DNA of 64,000 nucleotides from Anisakis pegreffii (Eukaryota > Nematoda > Chromadorea > Rhabditida > Anisakidae). This document shows, one piece after another, positions 1 through 12,529 of the stretch. Numbering within the stretch: position 1 is the first letter of the stretch; each line of letters opens with the position of its first letter. The position numbers were made by a program, and so were the translations under genes. Below the pieces are notes generated by a model. The model ran no database searches. It was not told the DNA's origin and saw nothing but the letters and a program-made list of their open reading frames with translations. The DNA is taken from contig JAPYMA010000299.1 of NCBI GenBank assembly GCA_035041965.1, forward strand, positions 124,001-188,000. Direction: 5' to 3'.

Positions 1-37
1 GAGAATTGCTCAAATCAATGTTGACTACTTTATTGAG

Positions 38-988
38 AGTTCTCTATGGCAACAGTCTCACCGATCTGCCATCTGAAGCCTTCCAAGGTCTCTTCAATCT
101 ACAGCTTCTTTTGATGAATGCCAATAAGTTGCAATGTCTGCGAAAGGAAACATTCAAAAATTTGACGAATCTGAATTTGCTATCACTTTACGATAACAAC
201 ATCAAATCAATCGCGAATGGAACTTTCGACGGCCTCACCAATTTGATGACTCTGCATTTGGCACGGAATCCGATCATTTGTGACTGCAATTTGGTTCGAG
301 TTTTTATTTGATTCGTTCTATTATTTATCGGTTGGAACAATATTCTGAAGCGAATCGGTTCAGCTGCTTTTTTACTCCACACTCTTATGAGTATCTCACT
401 TTTAAATTGTATAGATACTTTCTAGGGAATAGTAAAATTCAAAACGGTTCTCTTGTAGGTTCTAAAGTAATTTTAATGTTGAAATGTTTGATTTATTGCG
501 TACATTTATAGTGATGCACGCTTTTGTATTGGTGGCAGGCTTTAAGTGCTTTTTAATGAGGCACATAATGCTCAAATAAATCCCATTGAAACCTCTTAAG
601 TGGATTTAATTTATCCGCTGTTTTTTTGCTACAGTTCAAATCCCGTACCAACTTTCTAGCATTTTATAACGAGGGGTTTCATGTTATCAAAGGATTCACC
701 AAACGAAGACAGAACTGTAGTAAGAACACTTAAGCTTCGGATTTCAACAGTCATACCTCGTCGATTGCTCCAATCGTGAGTGCCAAATGAATCAAATTAT
801 TGCATAATTCTAAAAGTTGCTGCAAATCTAAGATTCTGAAGAATAAAGTGAATTTCACTTGAAGGAATGGCTCGCCATATTGCTTTCCCATCGAGCAGTT
901 GAAACAAGCGGTGCAAGGTGTGAATCACCGAAACGTCTTGCTCGTCGACGCTTAGCGACACTTCATCACTCGAAGTTTCGTTGCAAAG
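38..988 (+). other. Slit LRR domain 2, C-terminal part and cap
   Basis: Two exons (38-293 and 865-988). The first carries leucine-rich repeats beginning LVLYGN and ends at CDCNL; the second begins EWLAILL and runs through SGARC to KFRC. Together they make the CxC...C...C flank that closes an LRR domain. In the Slit family this second LRR domain is the Robo-binding one; that is family knowledge, not seen here. The phase 0 join between L and E reproduces the spacing of vertebrate Slit. Confidence 0.9.
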
Positions 989-3900
989 GTGATTTTTGCT
1001 GCACAAGTACTATTGCCTTGCACTTGATGAAGCTGACATGCACTGATTCAATATCTTGATGACACACTCTGATACGACTGATTTCTCACGAATAACTCCA
1101 CATACTTGCCTATATTGTCCAGTGGTTTCGTGGTGTAAATCTTTTTCACTGCTCATTCTCAAACTTATTCTAGTGACGATTTTAGGTACCGAAAATTTCG
1201 TAACTGCTAGAGCTGATGAATGCATACTAGATTACGGTTGTCCGGTGGAATGTTCATGTCGCGGATCAGTTATTGACTGCAGGTTGTCCAATTTGATTTC
1301 TTATTCGAACTTTTTCACACACCTGAAATAATTCAGGGACGTTGGATTCCATTTACTCTAAGAGTTTATGTCGAAATAACTTTCCGTTCATTACAATCGC
1401 GAGCTCTATTTTGGGCGCATAGCTCGAAGAACTTAAGTCATTTGCAGTAAACGTGGCTTAATGGAAATTCCCCCAAATATTCCGATGTTCACAACTGAAC
1501 TTAATCTATCGCACAACAAACTTAGTTCAATTCGCAATTCAGCCAGCCTTCGACGACTCGTGAATCTGAAAAAATTGTAAGCAATTTGAGTTTTGCCGAA
1601 CTTCTGTTTGTGTTTGATAAAAACCCGTTAATCTTGATTGTTAGGCACTAAAAATTATACGAACATTGAACATTCATAACAAGTTCATTCATTAACTGTT
1701 GTATGGAAGACAATAGATTCCAAGGTGTGAAAGCTTCTTTTTAGTAGGATTCTTTACGTTCTTTAATTTATACCGTCCTCCTTAATTTTTCAAATTTCAT
1801 TCAACAAAAAAAGCTTTTGGCTCTCACGTCAAAAGTTTTTGGATCAAAGAAAGCAAAAGTTTATTTTGAGCTTTGATGAATTTAGCTACTGGTTTTTCCG
1901 TTGGATGTTTCTATACTTTCTGAATTTAATGTTTTGACCACCCCCCCCTCCATTGCTTCCTCATTTTCACACAACTCACGAAACTGGATTGAATGCGGTT
2001 GATCCAAAACAGCATTATCGGAGGCGCAATAAGTAATTCATTTTTTGTAGAATTTTGCGTGATAATGAGATATCGTCTATAGAAATGGACACACTATCAA
2101 ACTTGAAGAATCTAACCGAATTGTGAGTTTTTCCATTGAATTTTTCTATTCTAAGTATTTTTCTGATTCTAAGCATGAGTTTCATTGAATATTTGAACGT
2201 GCAGAAACTCTTTTTCCTTTCACTCATATTTATAAAATAGCTTTCAGGGATCTGAGTGAGAACAAATTGCGTCACTTTTCTGCAATTCAGATCGGACATT
2301 CTCCCTCTCAGTTGAAGACACTGTAAGTTGGTTTACGTTGCTCTGATGAAAAATTCTGCTTGCACTTGTATAATTATATTTATTTATTCTGTTCATTCGT
2401 TTCCTCTTAGTTTAGTGGTTGATCGAATAAAAAGTCACAAATGGCTTGTGTCTGATTGCTCAACACAACTCAGTTCTTTAATTTATACCGTCCTCTTTCA
2501 ATAATTTTGATCATGTATAACCCATTCCGCAGATGTTTTGCAATCCTTCTAAACATTGCTGTTGTAGTGAGACTGAATTTCCAGAGTTTTAGCCAGGTAA
2601 ACGAGCATCCGGCAATTGCGAGTGTGATCATTATAAGATGCTTAACGTTACATCTTGCAACCAACATGTTTTGCTAGTCTTAGCCAATCGAACAGCTCGA
2701 ATAGTCTCAAATTGTGCGAATTCCTTTCTATTGAATATCTGTTACTGTGATAGATTGAAGAATGCATTTGCTGACAATCACGCGGACGAATTTAAGCAGC
2801 AAACCCGTCGAAAAATAACATTTCGATTCTGAATTTAGCTATCGAATTGCCAGCTGCTGCATGTCGTAATATAACTTCTAAGATTGCGGTCAAAGCAGTC
2901 TTCGTTAAGGAACAGGACAGCTTCTCTCCCCGACATTTCTCTTTCCTGAGTTTTGGTCGGGGTCCCTCCCCAGCCAATTTGCTTTGCTATTTTTTGGTCG
3001 GAGTCCATCTTCCAGCTGCTTCGCTCCCCGGCGATGTTCCCACTTCCATTCAAAAAGTTGTTCCTCGTCGAGCAACTAGGTCAAACCAATTTGTATTTTC
3101 AACATCAGTTTGTCACTGTTGATATCCGTTCATCTTTATTTGAACCAATCCATTAATTTCTAGTTTATTGAATAACAATCATATCGAATGTATCCATTTG
3201 CGGTTCATCCACACTTCTACGTTCCACGTAGGCAATAAGTTGCAAAATTCTCATCCTAATCAGTTAGTAATTGATTATTCGTTTGTTTTCCTTGTGCAAG
3301 ACCAAACGAATGGAATGGTTTATTGGTAACAAACAACTGCATTTGATGTTGACTTCTTATAAGTTTGTATCGTATGTTCAAAGTGATATTCTAAACGAGT
3401 AATATTCTTCAGGCATTTGAGCAATAATAGCATTCGGTGTGTGGCTGAAGGAGCGATGCTGCAACTGCCAAACATTCAATCTATGTACGTAAAGAATTAT
3501 TCTGCTTCAGCATGATAGCGATAAATTCTTCTTTCATCCTATTGTGGCTGTTTGTTTTGCGATTTAAAAAATCCCTCGGGAACTATCGCGAACGAACCTA
3601 TCCTTAGGAACAACGCTGCAATCAATTTTGATAAAGTCATGTATTTTCTCAATCCACAAATGATTTCCCACCTAACATTCGTTCATTTATTGCGATTGAG
3701 AATAAATTTTAAAACAATTCAAAGTAACAGACCCATTGAAACTTACTAGGATTCATAAGAATTGTTTGGATTGGTATAAAACAAGTGTTAAGGACATACG
3801 TAGTAGTTATGAATATAGACATATGCATTTTAATGAAAGACATATCCATTTTCCCATGATTTATTATGAAGATAGGTATTTTTGGAGTGAATAACTAATC

Positions 3901-6900
3901 AAAACTTCAGCGCTCTTGGTAATAACCAGTTCATTTGCAATTGTCATATCGCCGATTTGGCCGCTTTTGTACGCGTTAATGCCTCACGTGTTCTTGATTC
4001 TCCAATTTGTCACGAACCAGAGCACCTCAGAGGCCGACCAATTGCGACACTCACTAAAAATGAGCTTTCCTGCAAATGTATTGCTTTCTACTAATTTTCA
4101 ATATACGCATTTGTGTTGATATCGTGCAATTTTTATGTTTCAATCTATAAGAAGTATACCGTGATGCATCTAATGAGTCATAGCTGTATTGACGATAGCA
4201 ATGATATATTTGTTGTCTCGCCCTTCGATTCTCCAAACCATCATCAACGACTGGAATCGAATGAATAAACAAACTGTGATACGTTAAATAAGTTGCAAGT
4301 TCTGTATAGCTGCAAGTTTCGAAAGGCAGCATATCTGCTCAGTTCATTACGGAAGTAACTAGAATACAGCATCATCAGTTACTAGTCATAATGCATCAAC
4401 CAAAACGATTGGTCATACTTAAAACCATATAGAAATCACCAGTTCATGAGTAACGTATAGCAAGGAAACATTAAGGGTTAATCGCGTAGTTCTTTGTATG
4501 GTTATGAGCTGAGTGAATATTGATCATGATTGTTATTTCAGCACCATCCGAGAAGGTTTGTTCTGAAAACGGAAGATATTGCCCCATAGGCTGCAGTTGT
4601 CATGATACTGTAGTGAGATGTTCGAATCGAGCTCTCAAAGAGTTCCCGTCGGGCATACCACTCGAAACAACTGAGCTTTTCCTTGATTCGAACGAAATCA
4701 CTTCAGTTCCATTGCATCATCTCAACAAACTCTACCAACTTGCAAAACTGTATGTTATTGTGTTCTGTTATTGTTCGAAAGACACCTTCTCCAACGAGTA
4801 TGAAAATGAATGTTGTCACTGCTTTTAGAAGCCTAAAGGAACGTTATTTATAGAGATTTGAGTCACAATCGTTTGACCGTTATCGAAAATGAAGCATTCG
4901 CGAATCTCACAAAGCTGTCAACATTGATCCTAAGCTACAACAAGCTACAATGCCTCGAGGCGACTGCATTCGCCTCCTTAAACGGTCTTCGAATTCTTTC
5001 ATTGCACGGCAATGACCTTTCTGTGCTCCCTGAAACCGCTTTCGCCAACCTCACTAATATCACACACATGTAAGGAAACTTTGACAGTAGTTTGAACCTA
5101 TCATTTGATAATTTTTAACTGAATCATCGTAAACTTATGGAAAACAATGTAAAAATGAATCTTAAAAGTACCCCACATTGTAGCGCATTGGGTAGCAATT
5201 CATTGTACTGTGATTGCAACATGGCATGGTTCAGTAAATGGATAAAAGCACGTTTTGTTGAGGCTGGAATCGCTCGATGTGAATTACCACTTTCAGTTCG
5301 CAATCAACTTCTTCTCACTGCCAATGAACGTCATTTCAAGTTTGTGTTCTCCTTTCTTACTAACTTCGATATTTCTGAATGCATAAACCAAATATAGTCT
5401 GATTCAATCAATATATGTGGCTAATAAGAACCGTAAGTGAACGATTGAATGCGAAATCACATTCCAATTCTGAATCACAATAAGAAATTTGTCAAATTTA
5501 TTGCATTTATGAGGAAAATTATGCATGAAAAAAGAATTTCGGCATCAACAAGATGTTATGAATTAACATTTGCAGAGTTATAATGCATAAGTTAAGTGAT
5601 TATTTCAGATGCAATGAGAATATACCACGGTCAATACTAAGCAAATGTGATCCGTGTATCGAGAACCCGTGCAAAAATAAAGCCAAGTGCAGGAAGCTCA
5701 GCGGACGCTCATTTGTGTGCGAATGTCCAGTTGGTTATCACGGAAGCCTTTGTGAAGATCAGATCGATGCATGCTATGGACATCCTTGCTTAAACAACGC
5801 TACGTGCAAGGTTACTTTCTTACTACTGTGCTTCATTTCATGTTGGTAATTTTCTCACAATAAACTCATCCTCGTACGTATCGCTATTTATATTCCTTCT
5901 TCATCATATTATATAATTGATGAGAAATGACATTTTAAAGTTTATATTATATAGGTAATCCAAGATTATATAGGTAACATATGTAATATAATATAGGTAA
6001 TGTAATATTATATAGGTAATCCAAGTAATCCATGATCCAAAATTTTTATATTCCATTAGTTTATTATACAGGTAATCCAAGATGGAAGATTTGCTTGTCA
6101 TTGTGCGAAAGGCTTTGAAGGAGATCGCTGCGAAACGAATATAAATGACTGTATTGATCATAAGTGCCTGAATGGAGCAATTTGTATTGATCGCGTATGT
6201 TCTTGCTTATTTCAATAGTTTTGTCGTGTTTCTTTGTTCTTCTCGATCAGTGGTTCTCATAAGGGATAACTCACTCCCTGAGGAATAATTTGGGGTTTCA
6301 GGGGGTAATTGAGGGGGTCGGCAACTGATATTTCGTGTAGTTGTTATGTTATGATGGAACGCCACCGTGACGGTGTTCTTTCACGTGGATGAATGAACGT
6401 GGTTGGCTCATGGCAACACTCTTCTTTATCCCATTTTCTGAGTACATTTAGTTCGCCCAGGTGCGAACAAAAGTCAGTTTGAAGTAGTCACGAGTATTTC
6501 CTGAGTTCTTTAATATACTGGCTGACATTGCCTCCCATGAGCAGTACTGAGTTGTTTGGCGCGTTAAAAAAGATCATTGGTTTGGTGCGAGACGAGCGAG
6601 TATTTCTGAATTCATGCATTGCTATTATTCGATTGCAATGAAAAGTATTTCAATTACTGCATAAAGTGGAATTTTCGCTTAGTAAACTGAGTTTTTTTTG
6701 AACAAAGTAACTGCTCAATTGCGTCATAAGTGTCTGATTTGTGACGAATTGTTGTGGGATTCAAGATTGAAAATTGTTTTCACGTTTATGAATGAGATAT
6801 TTGGGCATGTTGTTGTTTTCAACCGTCTTCCAAGATTGCATTTGTAGAAATAGTAAGTTCTTGTAGTGGGAGAGGGGGGGGACTAATAACGGCCTGCCAG

Positions 6901-9900
6901 ATGGAAGAGTGTAATGGAGCTCCTGAACGTAAGAACCACTGTTCTAAGGGAATTAGGGAATTATTGAGTTCTTTTCTGAAATTCATTTCGAAAAAAGTTA
7001 AACTGCTTGTTGATTTTTAATTTCATCAATTGACAGAAAAAGATGATGCCTCATTGCTACACTGCTACTTGAAGACTAGTACAACATAAAAGGGTTTAAG
7101 CTAATATTTGAGGAAGTGATATAAGCTGATTTGAAAAAATAATTTCAAGTTCCAATATTAGTACGGTAAGTAGATTACTGTCAAGGTGGAGGAATCGATA
7201 TTGATCGTGTGTATTTATCTTAATTGTTCTCCTGTGCATTCCCATTTTTCTCAGGTTAACGGCTACGATTGTAAGTGCCCACATTTATACGTTGGCAAAT
7301 ATTGTGAGGAAAAACTTGAATATTGTTCAAAGAAGTTAAATCCATGTCAGAATGGAGGAAAGTGCACTCCGACTGGCGACCATTACACGTAAGCACACGA
7401 ATACAATGAAGTTCTGCTTTTGTTTGTCACCGTTTAATCGATTCTTGTTCGCGTTAAGTAATAATGATATCTTGGCACGACAAAGGTTTATGCTTCTGAA
7501 AGAATTGAATTCGTTGAGAATAGTGGATTTCAGTGTTAAAAAAAGTAATTGTTAGAAGTTGATCATTTAGGCTTCGCAGTCAATTTTATTTGTTACATGT
7601 TTGACTTTCCTTTGGAAAAATTATGTTCTCTTTATAGATGTAAATGTCTTCCGGGCTTCAGTGGTTCGAATTGTTCGATTAACATTGATGACTGTGTGAA
7701 CAATTTGTGCAAAAATAATGCAATTTGCGTGGTGAGTTTTCAAGTACTTGCGGTCTTTTCTTGATCGAGTTTACTTTTAGCTAAGCACGGAAATCTTGAC
7801 AAACTATCATCAAAGTTTCAGAGACTTCAAAAATTGATGATCAATTAGAATCAAGGATAAATGATTGATTTGCAGAGTATTTACTAGTTGATATCATTTT
7901 CAGTAAAGTTGATTTGGAAAAATAACTTACTAATACAGCTCTTTCATAAAAGGGAAACAATTCATTCATTCGCAGTGCACATAACAAACTGAAATAAAGC
8001 AGTCATCTTTGAGAGAGCATACATGTAACAATGTGAATTTTCTACAATCAAATCCTGTTAATCATTCAAGCATTTTGCAGTTGCAATTCTTAGTGACAAA
8101 TCCATTTCGTTTCTGAATGAATAATTTATTTCTTGACCAAGAAAGGTTATGCTTAAAGTAACACTGAAAAATTTCATTCATCTTGTATTTTATAGGATGG
8201 AATCCAGTCGTACACGTGTGAATGTGTTGACGGTTATACGGGTAAATTTTGTGAATTGGCACCAATATCAAATGATCTCTACCCTAATATATCACCTTGT
8301 CACGCACATAGCTGCGAACATGTAAAGTTTTTCCTTCTCTCTTAATACAACATCTGTGTTCTAAACAATCCAAATTAGCCGAGTTTCACTTATAGTCCTG
8401 TTTTTACATGACTTGTGATATCTAAGGAATACGGCTTACTAAAGATTTTATTCCCATCAATGGTGTTCTCCAAAGTCTTTTCGAAAATTTATCTAAATTG
8501 TTCTGTTAGGTGTTTACGTTAAACATCAAACGCAATAATTGTCTATGCATTCAAAAAAGTGAGTGTGCCTTCTCATCAATATTATTATTCACCATCCTCT
8601 ATTTTCAGTTCAATTCAATATTTAGTTTGCCAATTCCAACCTTATGAACAATACAGCGCAGCATTTTTAGATGCAAAAGCCGATGTATTTAAGAATTCAA
8701 TGACTTTAAAAGAAGGCCAGCCTATAAATTTTCTGAGAAATGAATGTCCTCATTCTATATGGAATTTATCTCAGGATGCTAGCATCTGTTATGTAAATTT
8801 TGTTCTATTCATACTTCAAAGCGTTCAAAGCATATTGACGAAATTGAAAAGATTCAAGAAAATTTTTGGGAAACGTTTTGCAACGCAATTCATGCAGTAA
8901 CATCAATTGAAGGGCGCATGTAAACAAACCGAAACAGATATACAATGCAGCTGCTTCGAAGGATACACTGGACAACGATGTGATCGTTTGAGAGCTGTTG
9001 CATTTGCTGAACGTGGTGCATACGTCGCTCTTGAACCATGGAATACCTCACCAACAGGCAACCTTTCTCTGACAATTCGAACAACATCGAGGTGATTGTA
9101 TTTCAAAGCAGGACGTTTACTGATGAAACGATAGGAAGTTGTTGCCTCTAAGCACTGTTCATTACCAGATCTCAATACGATACGCTCAATTTATATTTTG
9201 AAAATATTATATGAAAGTAATAGCTGCAGCTACTTTTTGCTAAGAGTTGTATCTTTTGGTAGTTATGGTTAAAATTTCAGCACTGGCATAATAGCTTACT
9301 ACGGTGATGATTCGCATATCTCGATAGAACTGTATGATGGTCGAGTGAAGATTGCTTTTTATGTTGGAAATTACCCAACATCGCATATGTACAGCTATGT
9401 TACAGGTTTGAGTTTGTCTTTTGCATTGAAAACGTGAAACCAGTAAAAGTTCTTGATACTGATCTGTGAAACGATTTCTTGTGTTCGTTCTTTGTAATTT
9501 ACATCGCTTTTTTGCAGTACATGATGGGCTTCCACATCATTTGAAAATTTTCATTGATGGTAAAACCGTGATTATGAAAATCGATTCTGCTCAGCCGCAA
9601 AAAGTTGTAAATTCTGGTCCAAGGGACTCTCTCGAGTTAAAAACAAAGACGAATTTCTATTTGGGTGGTCTTCCACCCAAAATAGCTGCTAAAGCATTGG
9701 ATGCTTTCCACGTTAAGAATGTCAACAGCTTTCAAGGTAAAGTCATTAGCAATAATTAGAAATGGGAGTATTTTTTGATTGTTATAAATTAGTTTGGATC
9801 ACAATTAATGTCAGTAAATTTAACATTCCTGAAAACCGTTTCACATTGCAACAGAAGGAAATTCAACTTGCTCAGTTATGTTAAGTAACCCCTCGAGCTA

Positions 9901-10846
9901 ATGTGTGTTCTTTTTCCGAGGACATATTTTTTGTGATTAGTAGCCAACAGTCCTCTTTCTGCTCGGCATTCTGCTTTTTCAAATTTTGCTGGGATTCTTG
10001 AGAGTGTTTGGGCTTCGTTCGATTTCATACAATCTAGCTATGAAATCTAATTAGGAAATATTGCTGATTTTGAATGTATCCAAAGTTTGCAGTGGACTGT
10101 ATGAAATTTGATATTTTAGGTTGTTTATCTGATGTCTTCGTTAACGGTGAAGCAATTGATCTGAGTAAAGCAGAGAAGCTAGAATCTGTACAGAGTGGTT
10201 GCTCACATACAGTTGATGTTTGTGGTGGTGTTAACTGTAATAGGGGAGCATGCGAATTGAATTCGAGCATGCCTTTGGGATATGAGTGTCATTGTGAACC
10301 AGGCTACAGCGGTATTCATTGCGAGAAAAGTTAGTCCATCGTTCCATTCCTCTTCTCCAGTTTCACTATTAGTCATTATATGTTCAGCATTACACTGTCA
10401 GATTAGTTTTTTGCGTTTCCATACAGTTAAAGATATCCACAAAATTGCAGATGTTCAGTATTACAGAATGCTAGAATGAGGTTTGTTTTTAAAGTGTCAT
10501 CGATAGCTGGGCAACCCAAGTTTGGGCTCTCTTAGATTAAATTCTGATAGATTTCACCCGCAGTCTCGGAATGTCGTATGACATGGTTGCAGGAGAGGTG
10601 TTCTGTACGAAAGAGAAGTTTCGTCGTATTCATGAAGAAGATGGCTGTCGATCAGTCGAGCCAATCAAAAATGCACGATGTCGTGGTTGGTGTGGTGAAG
10701 AGAGGGAATGTTGTACTGCGGTGAAAGGTAAACGAAGAAGAGTGAAAATGCACTGTAAGAATGGATCGGCAAGTGTTCGAATTGTTCACATTGTCAGGAA
10801 ATGTGAATGTGCTGCACAAAAGATTTGTTCAAAGCAACGTCAATAA
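38..10846 (+). CDS. slt-1: Slit axon-guidance ligand, 5' end outside window
   Basis: Secreted ligand of Robo receptors. The exons give the end of LRR domain 2, all of LRR domains 3 and 4 with Cys-rich caps, six EGF repeats, a laminin-G domain, a seventh EGF and a C-terminal cystine knot, the family order. Proposed exons: 38-293, 865-988, 1186-1282, 1448-1576, 2051-2122, 2248-2322, 3164-~3238, 3413-3484, 3911-4077, 4542-4749, 4854-5069, 5184-5339, 5609-5810, 6072-6194, 7255-7388, 7638-7731, 8196-8321, 8913-9091, 9281-9405, 9518-9736, 10120-10329, 10593-10846. Phases agree at every junction except the 3' side of the exon at 3164. Within LRR domains most introns are phase 2 at one point of the repeat. 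Signal peptide and LRR domain 1 lie upstream of the window. Family assignment is very sure; individual borders less so. Confidence 0.95.
1186..4077 (+). other. Slit LRR domain 3
   Basis: The N-cap reads [11 protein letters not shown]. Four short exons (1448-1576, 2051-2122, 2248-2322, 3164-~3238) each hold about one repeat, followed by 3413-3484. The cap exon 3911-4077 begins [14 protein letters not shown] and ends at SCK. The 840-base intron at 2323-3163 has no coding signal. It holds one copy of a 23-base string also found in an upstream intron (1758-1780 and 2473-2495). Confidence 0.85.
4542..5615 (+). other. Slit LRR domain 4
   Basis: Begins with an N-cap [16 protein letters not shown], continues over exons 4542-4749, 4854-5069 and 5184-5339 and closes with [14 protein letters not shown]...GIARC...FKC, the last Cys coming from the exon at 5609. 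This is the domain linked to Slit dimerisation and heparan sulfate binding in other animals (family knowledge). Confidence 0.9.
5940..6085 (+). repeat. Decoy copies of a splice acceptor in a slit intron
   Basis: The true acceptor and exon start read TTATACAG|GTAATCCAAGAT (exon begins 6072). Similar strings TATATAG|GTAATCCAAG occur at about 5949-5964 and 6010-6025, and shorter TATAG|GTAA copies at about 5968-5980 and 5990-6002. The upstream copies have TAG in place of CAG. Confidence 0.75.
6248..6941. mobile_element. hAT-like non-autonomous element in slit intron
   Basis: Begins CAGTGGTTCTCATAAGGG and ends CGTAAGAACCACTG: inverted ends of about 12 bases with one mismatch, and CAGTGGTTCT is a common hAT terminus. 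The flanking octamers (TTCTCGAT and TTCTAAGG) agree at only four positions, so a target duplication is not demonstrated. The interior has G-runs (GGGGTTTCAGGGGG, GGGAGAGGGGGGGG) and no transposase. Confidence 0.65.
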
Positions 10847-12529
10847 TGAATCTAATTGCATAACTGCACACTTCGATGTTTTAATTTTATGTGCTACTTC
10901 CTTTCTTGAAAATACCATCGGCATTTGCTAAACTTTTATCACACTTACCCATTCATCACTGCACATATAATCAATAGCGATGTACTAAATTAATCTAGTA
11001 GCGATTATCATCACTCAAAAAATTAATACAACCAAAATGGAATTATTCCTGAATTCCACTCAATTAGTTGAATGGAATAAAAGTGGGTATAGGTTGAAGA
11101 AACCGGTCATGTCTTCTTATCGGTTGAGTGATTGCTCGGAAGCTTTGCAAAATTCCTCGAAGAAGTTCAATCGTTCCAGTTTTTCTCTTGTATATCTATA
11201 TTCCTTATTCGAAACTCAGTAATTTCGAAAAGTATAACATAAATGCATGCTTCAAAAATTAAGATCGTCATAGAGACCACACTGATAGTGAATAGGATTT
11301 TTCCATATGTGTTGCTAATTGAGATTATAATAGAAGTAATGTTGTTGATGATAGTCGTGAATCGAAATATATTCATATTCTATAATAGTAACGTTGTTCT
11401 CATAAAAATCATTTTGCAAACTAAATTACCTCTAATTCATCATGAAACAGTCGTGTATACTGGTCAACGAGTAGTTTTTCTCTCGTGAGTGTTATCCATG
11501 TTGTGTTATCGATGAAGACGTGATAAATTTGAACTGGACAATGTTTTGCATGTGATTATAAACGGTACATATACTTATCATTGTATGCTAACAATTGTGT
11601 TTGTGTAACATGTCGCATAAATTTAATCTCGTCGTGATTAAGAACACAATCAAAATCAACTTTCTACTAATTTTCATTGGTGTTCTTCCGCTAAACAATG
11701 AAAAAAAAAATCAACGTTTTTGCGATGCTTCAAATGCAGTTCGATTCCAAATATTCGTCAGACATCAGTAGATCAAAGAATTTAATCACGCATTCTTTCG
11801 TTTCATAATCGAATAGCAGTTATACTTTTACTGGGAATTCTTCTACTCTGAGGTTGTTGAGGGTGAAAAACAGGAATTAAGGACATTTGTGATGCATTAC
11901 GTGCGTGAACTGGATTCCACCGAATGTGAAACACATGAATTTAGGAGTTGTTATGAATTAAAAGAAGAATACATTGTTGATGTATCAAGCAATGCATTTA
12001 AAATGAGGCTTTGCATCTTATGATCAACTGAAATTTTATGTAGTTGCAGCGCAATCATATATCATTATCACATACCATAGACCGCGTTGTTTTGGCTGCT
12101 CAACGCTTGTAGCACATACTCTCCACTTTGACCGATTTGTGGAGGAGATTTGAGATTCTGTTTGAATTCAGGTCGTTTTTAGTTAGACGTCGATGTCGAT
12201 GCAGTTCGTTTTATGAGTTGGTTGATGGTGTTTTTTGAATAAAATACTGGTCTTGACCGTAATTTGTGGTACAACTGTCATTATATGTTTATATTGCCTT
12301 CCTTTTATACTTTCTATTCAAAATCCTTGTGCGCAATTCTTATGGTGAACTTACTGTACGCTAAGCTAACTATGATCTTGGTGTATTTTGCGCAGGAGAT
12401 ACGAACGCATGAAATATTGATTCCTTGAGGTGCTGTATGATTACTTTGTTTGATCTAGTCCTTTGATTTCAACGCCTTTGACCACTGCACTACTTCAGGC
12501 AAGAGAATCTCTGAACTTAGTTGATTGGA
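10847..12529. other. Intergenic, slit 3' flank and mec-4-like 5' flank
   Basis: About 1.7 kb with only short, low-complexity ORFs on both strands. AATAAA occurs near 12239. An acceptor-like CTACTTCAG ends at 12498, 32 bases before the proposed start codon of the next gene; it could take a spliced leader or a short non-coding exon. No repeat stands out. Confidence 0.5.

Larger units (their letters stand above)
5609..10846 (+). other. Slit EGF, laminin-G and cystine-knot tail
   Basis: EGF repeats 1-6 run over 5609-8990, with CxCxxGyxGxxC signatures ending GSLCE, GDRCE, GKYCE, GSNCS, GKFCE and GQRCD. The laminin-G (ALPS) domain follows over 8991-10190, EGF 7 ends GIHCEK at 10329, and the last exon gives REVFC...[12 protein letters not shown]...KRRRVKMHC...KCEC, the Slit C-terminal knot. 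For the last exon, acceptor 10592/10593 is chosen because it restores phase 1 and the family spacing CEK-REVFC; the earlier acceptor at 10563 would break phase. Stop TAA at 10844. Confidence 0.92.

Noticed and set aside
634..660. A GTTCAAATCCCG string like a tRNA T-arm.
   Set aside because: No matching acceptor stem, D-arm or anticodon arm could be placed around it.
8559..8900. A 113-codon ORF inside a slit intron.
   Set aside because: It lies between exons that join in phase without it, and its sequence resembles no known protein.
10282..10563. An extra small exon of slit between the last EGF and the cystine knot.
   Set aside because: The direct join 10329 to 10593 is in phase and reproduces the usual spacing; the candidate exons end in stops.
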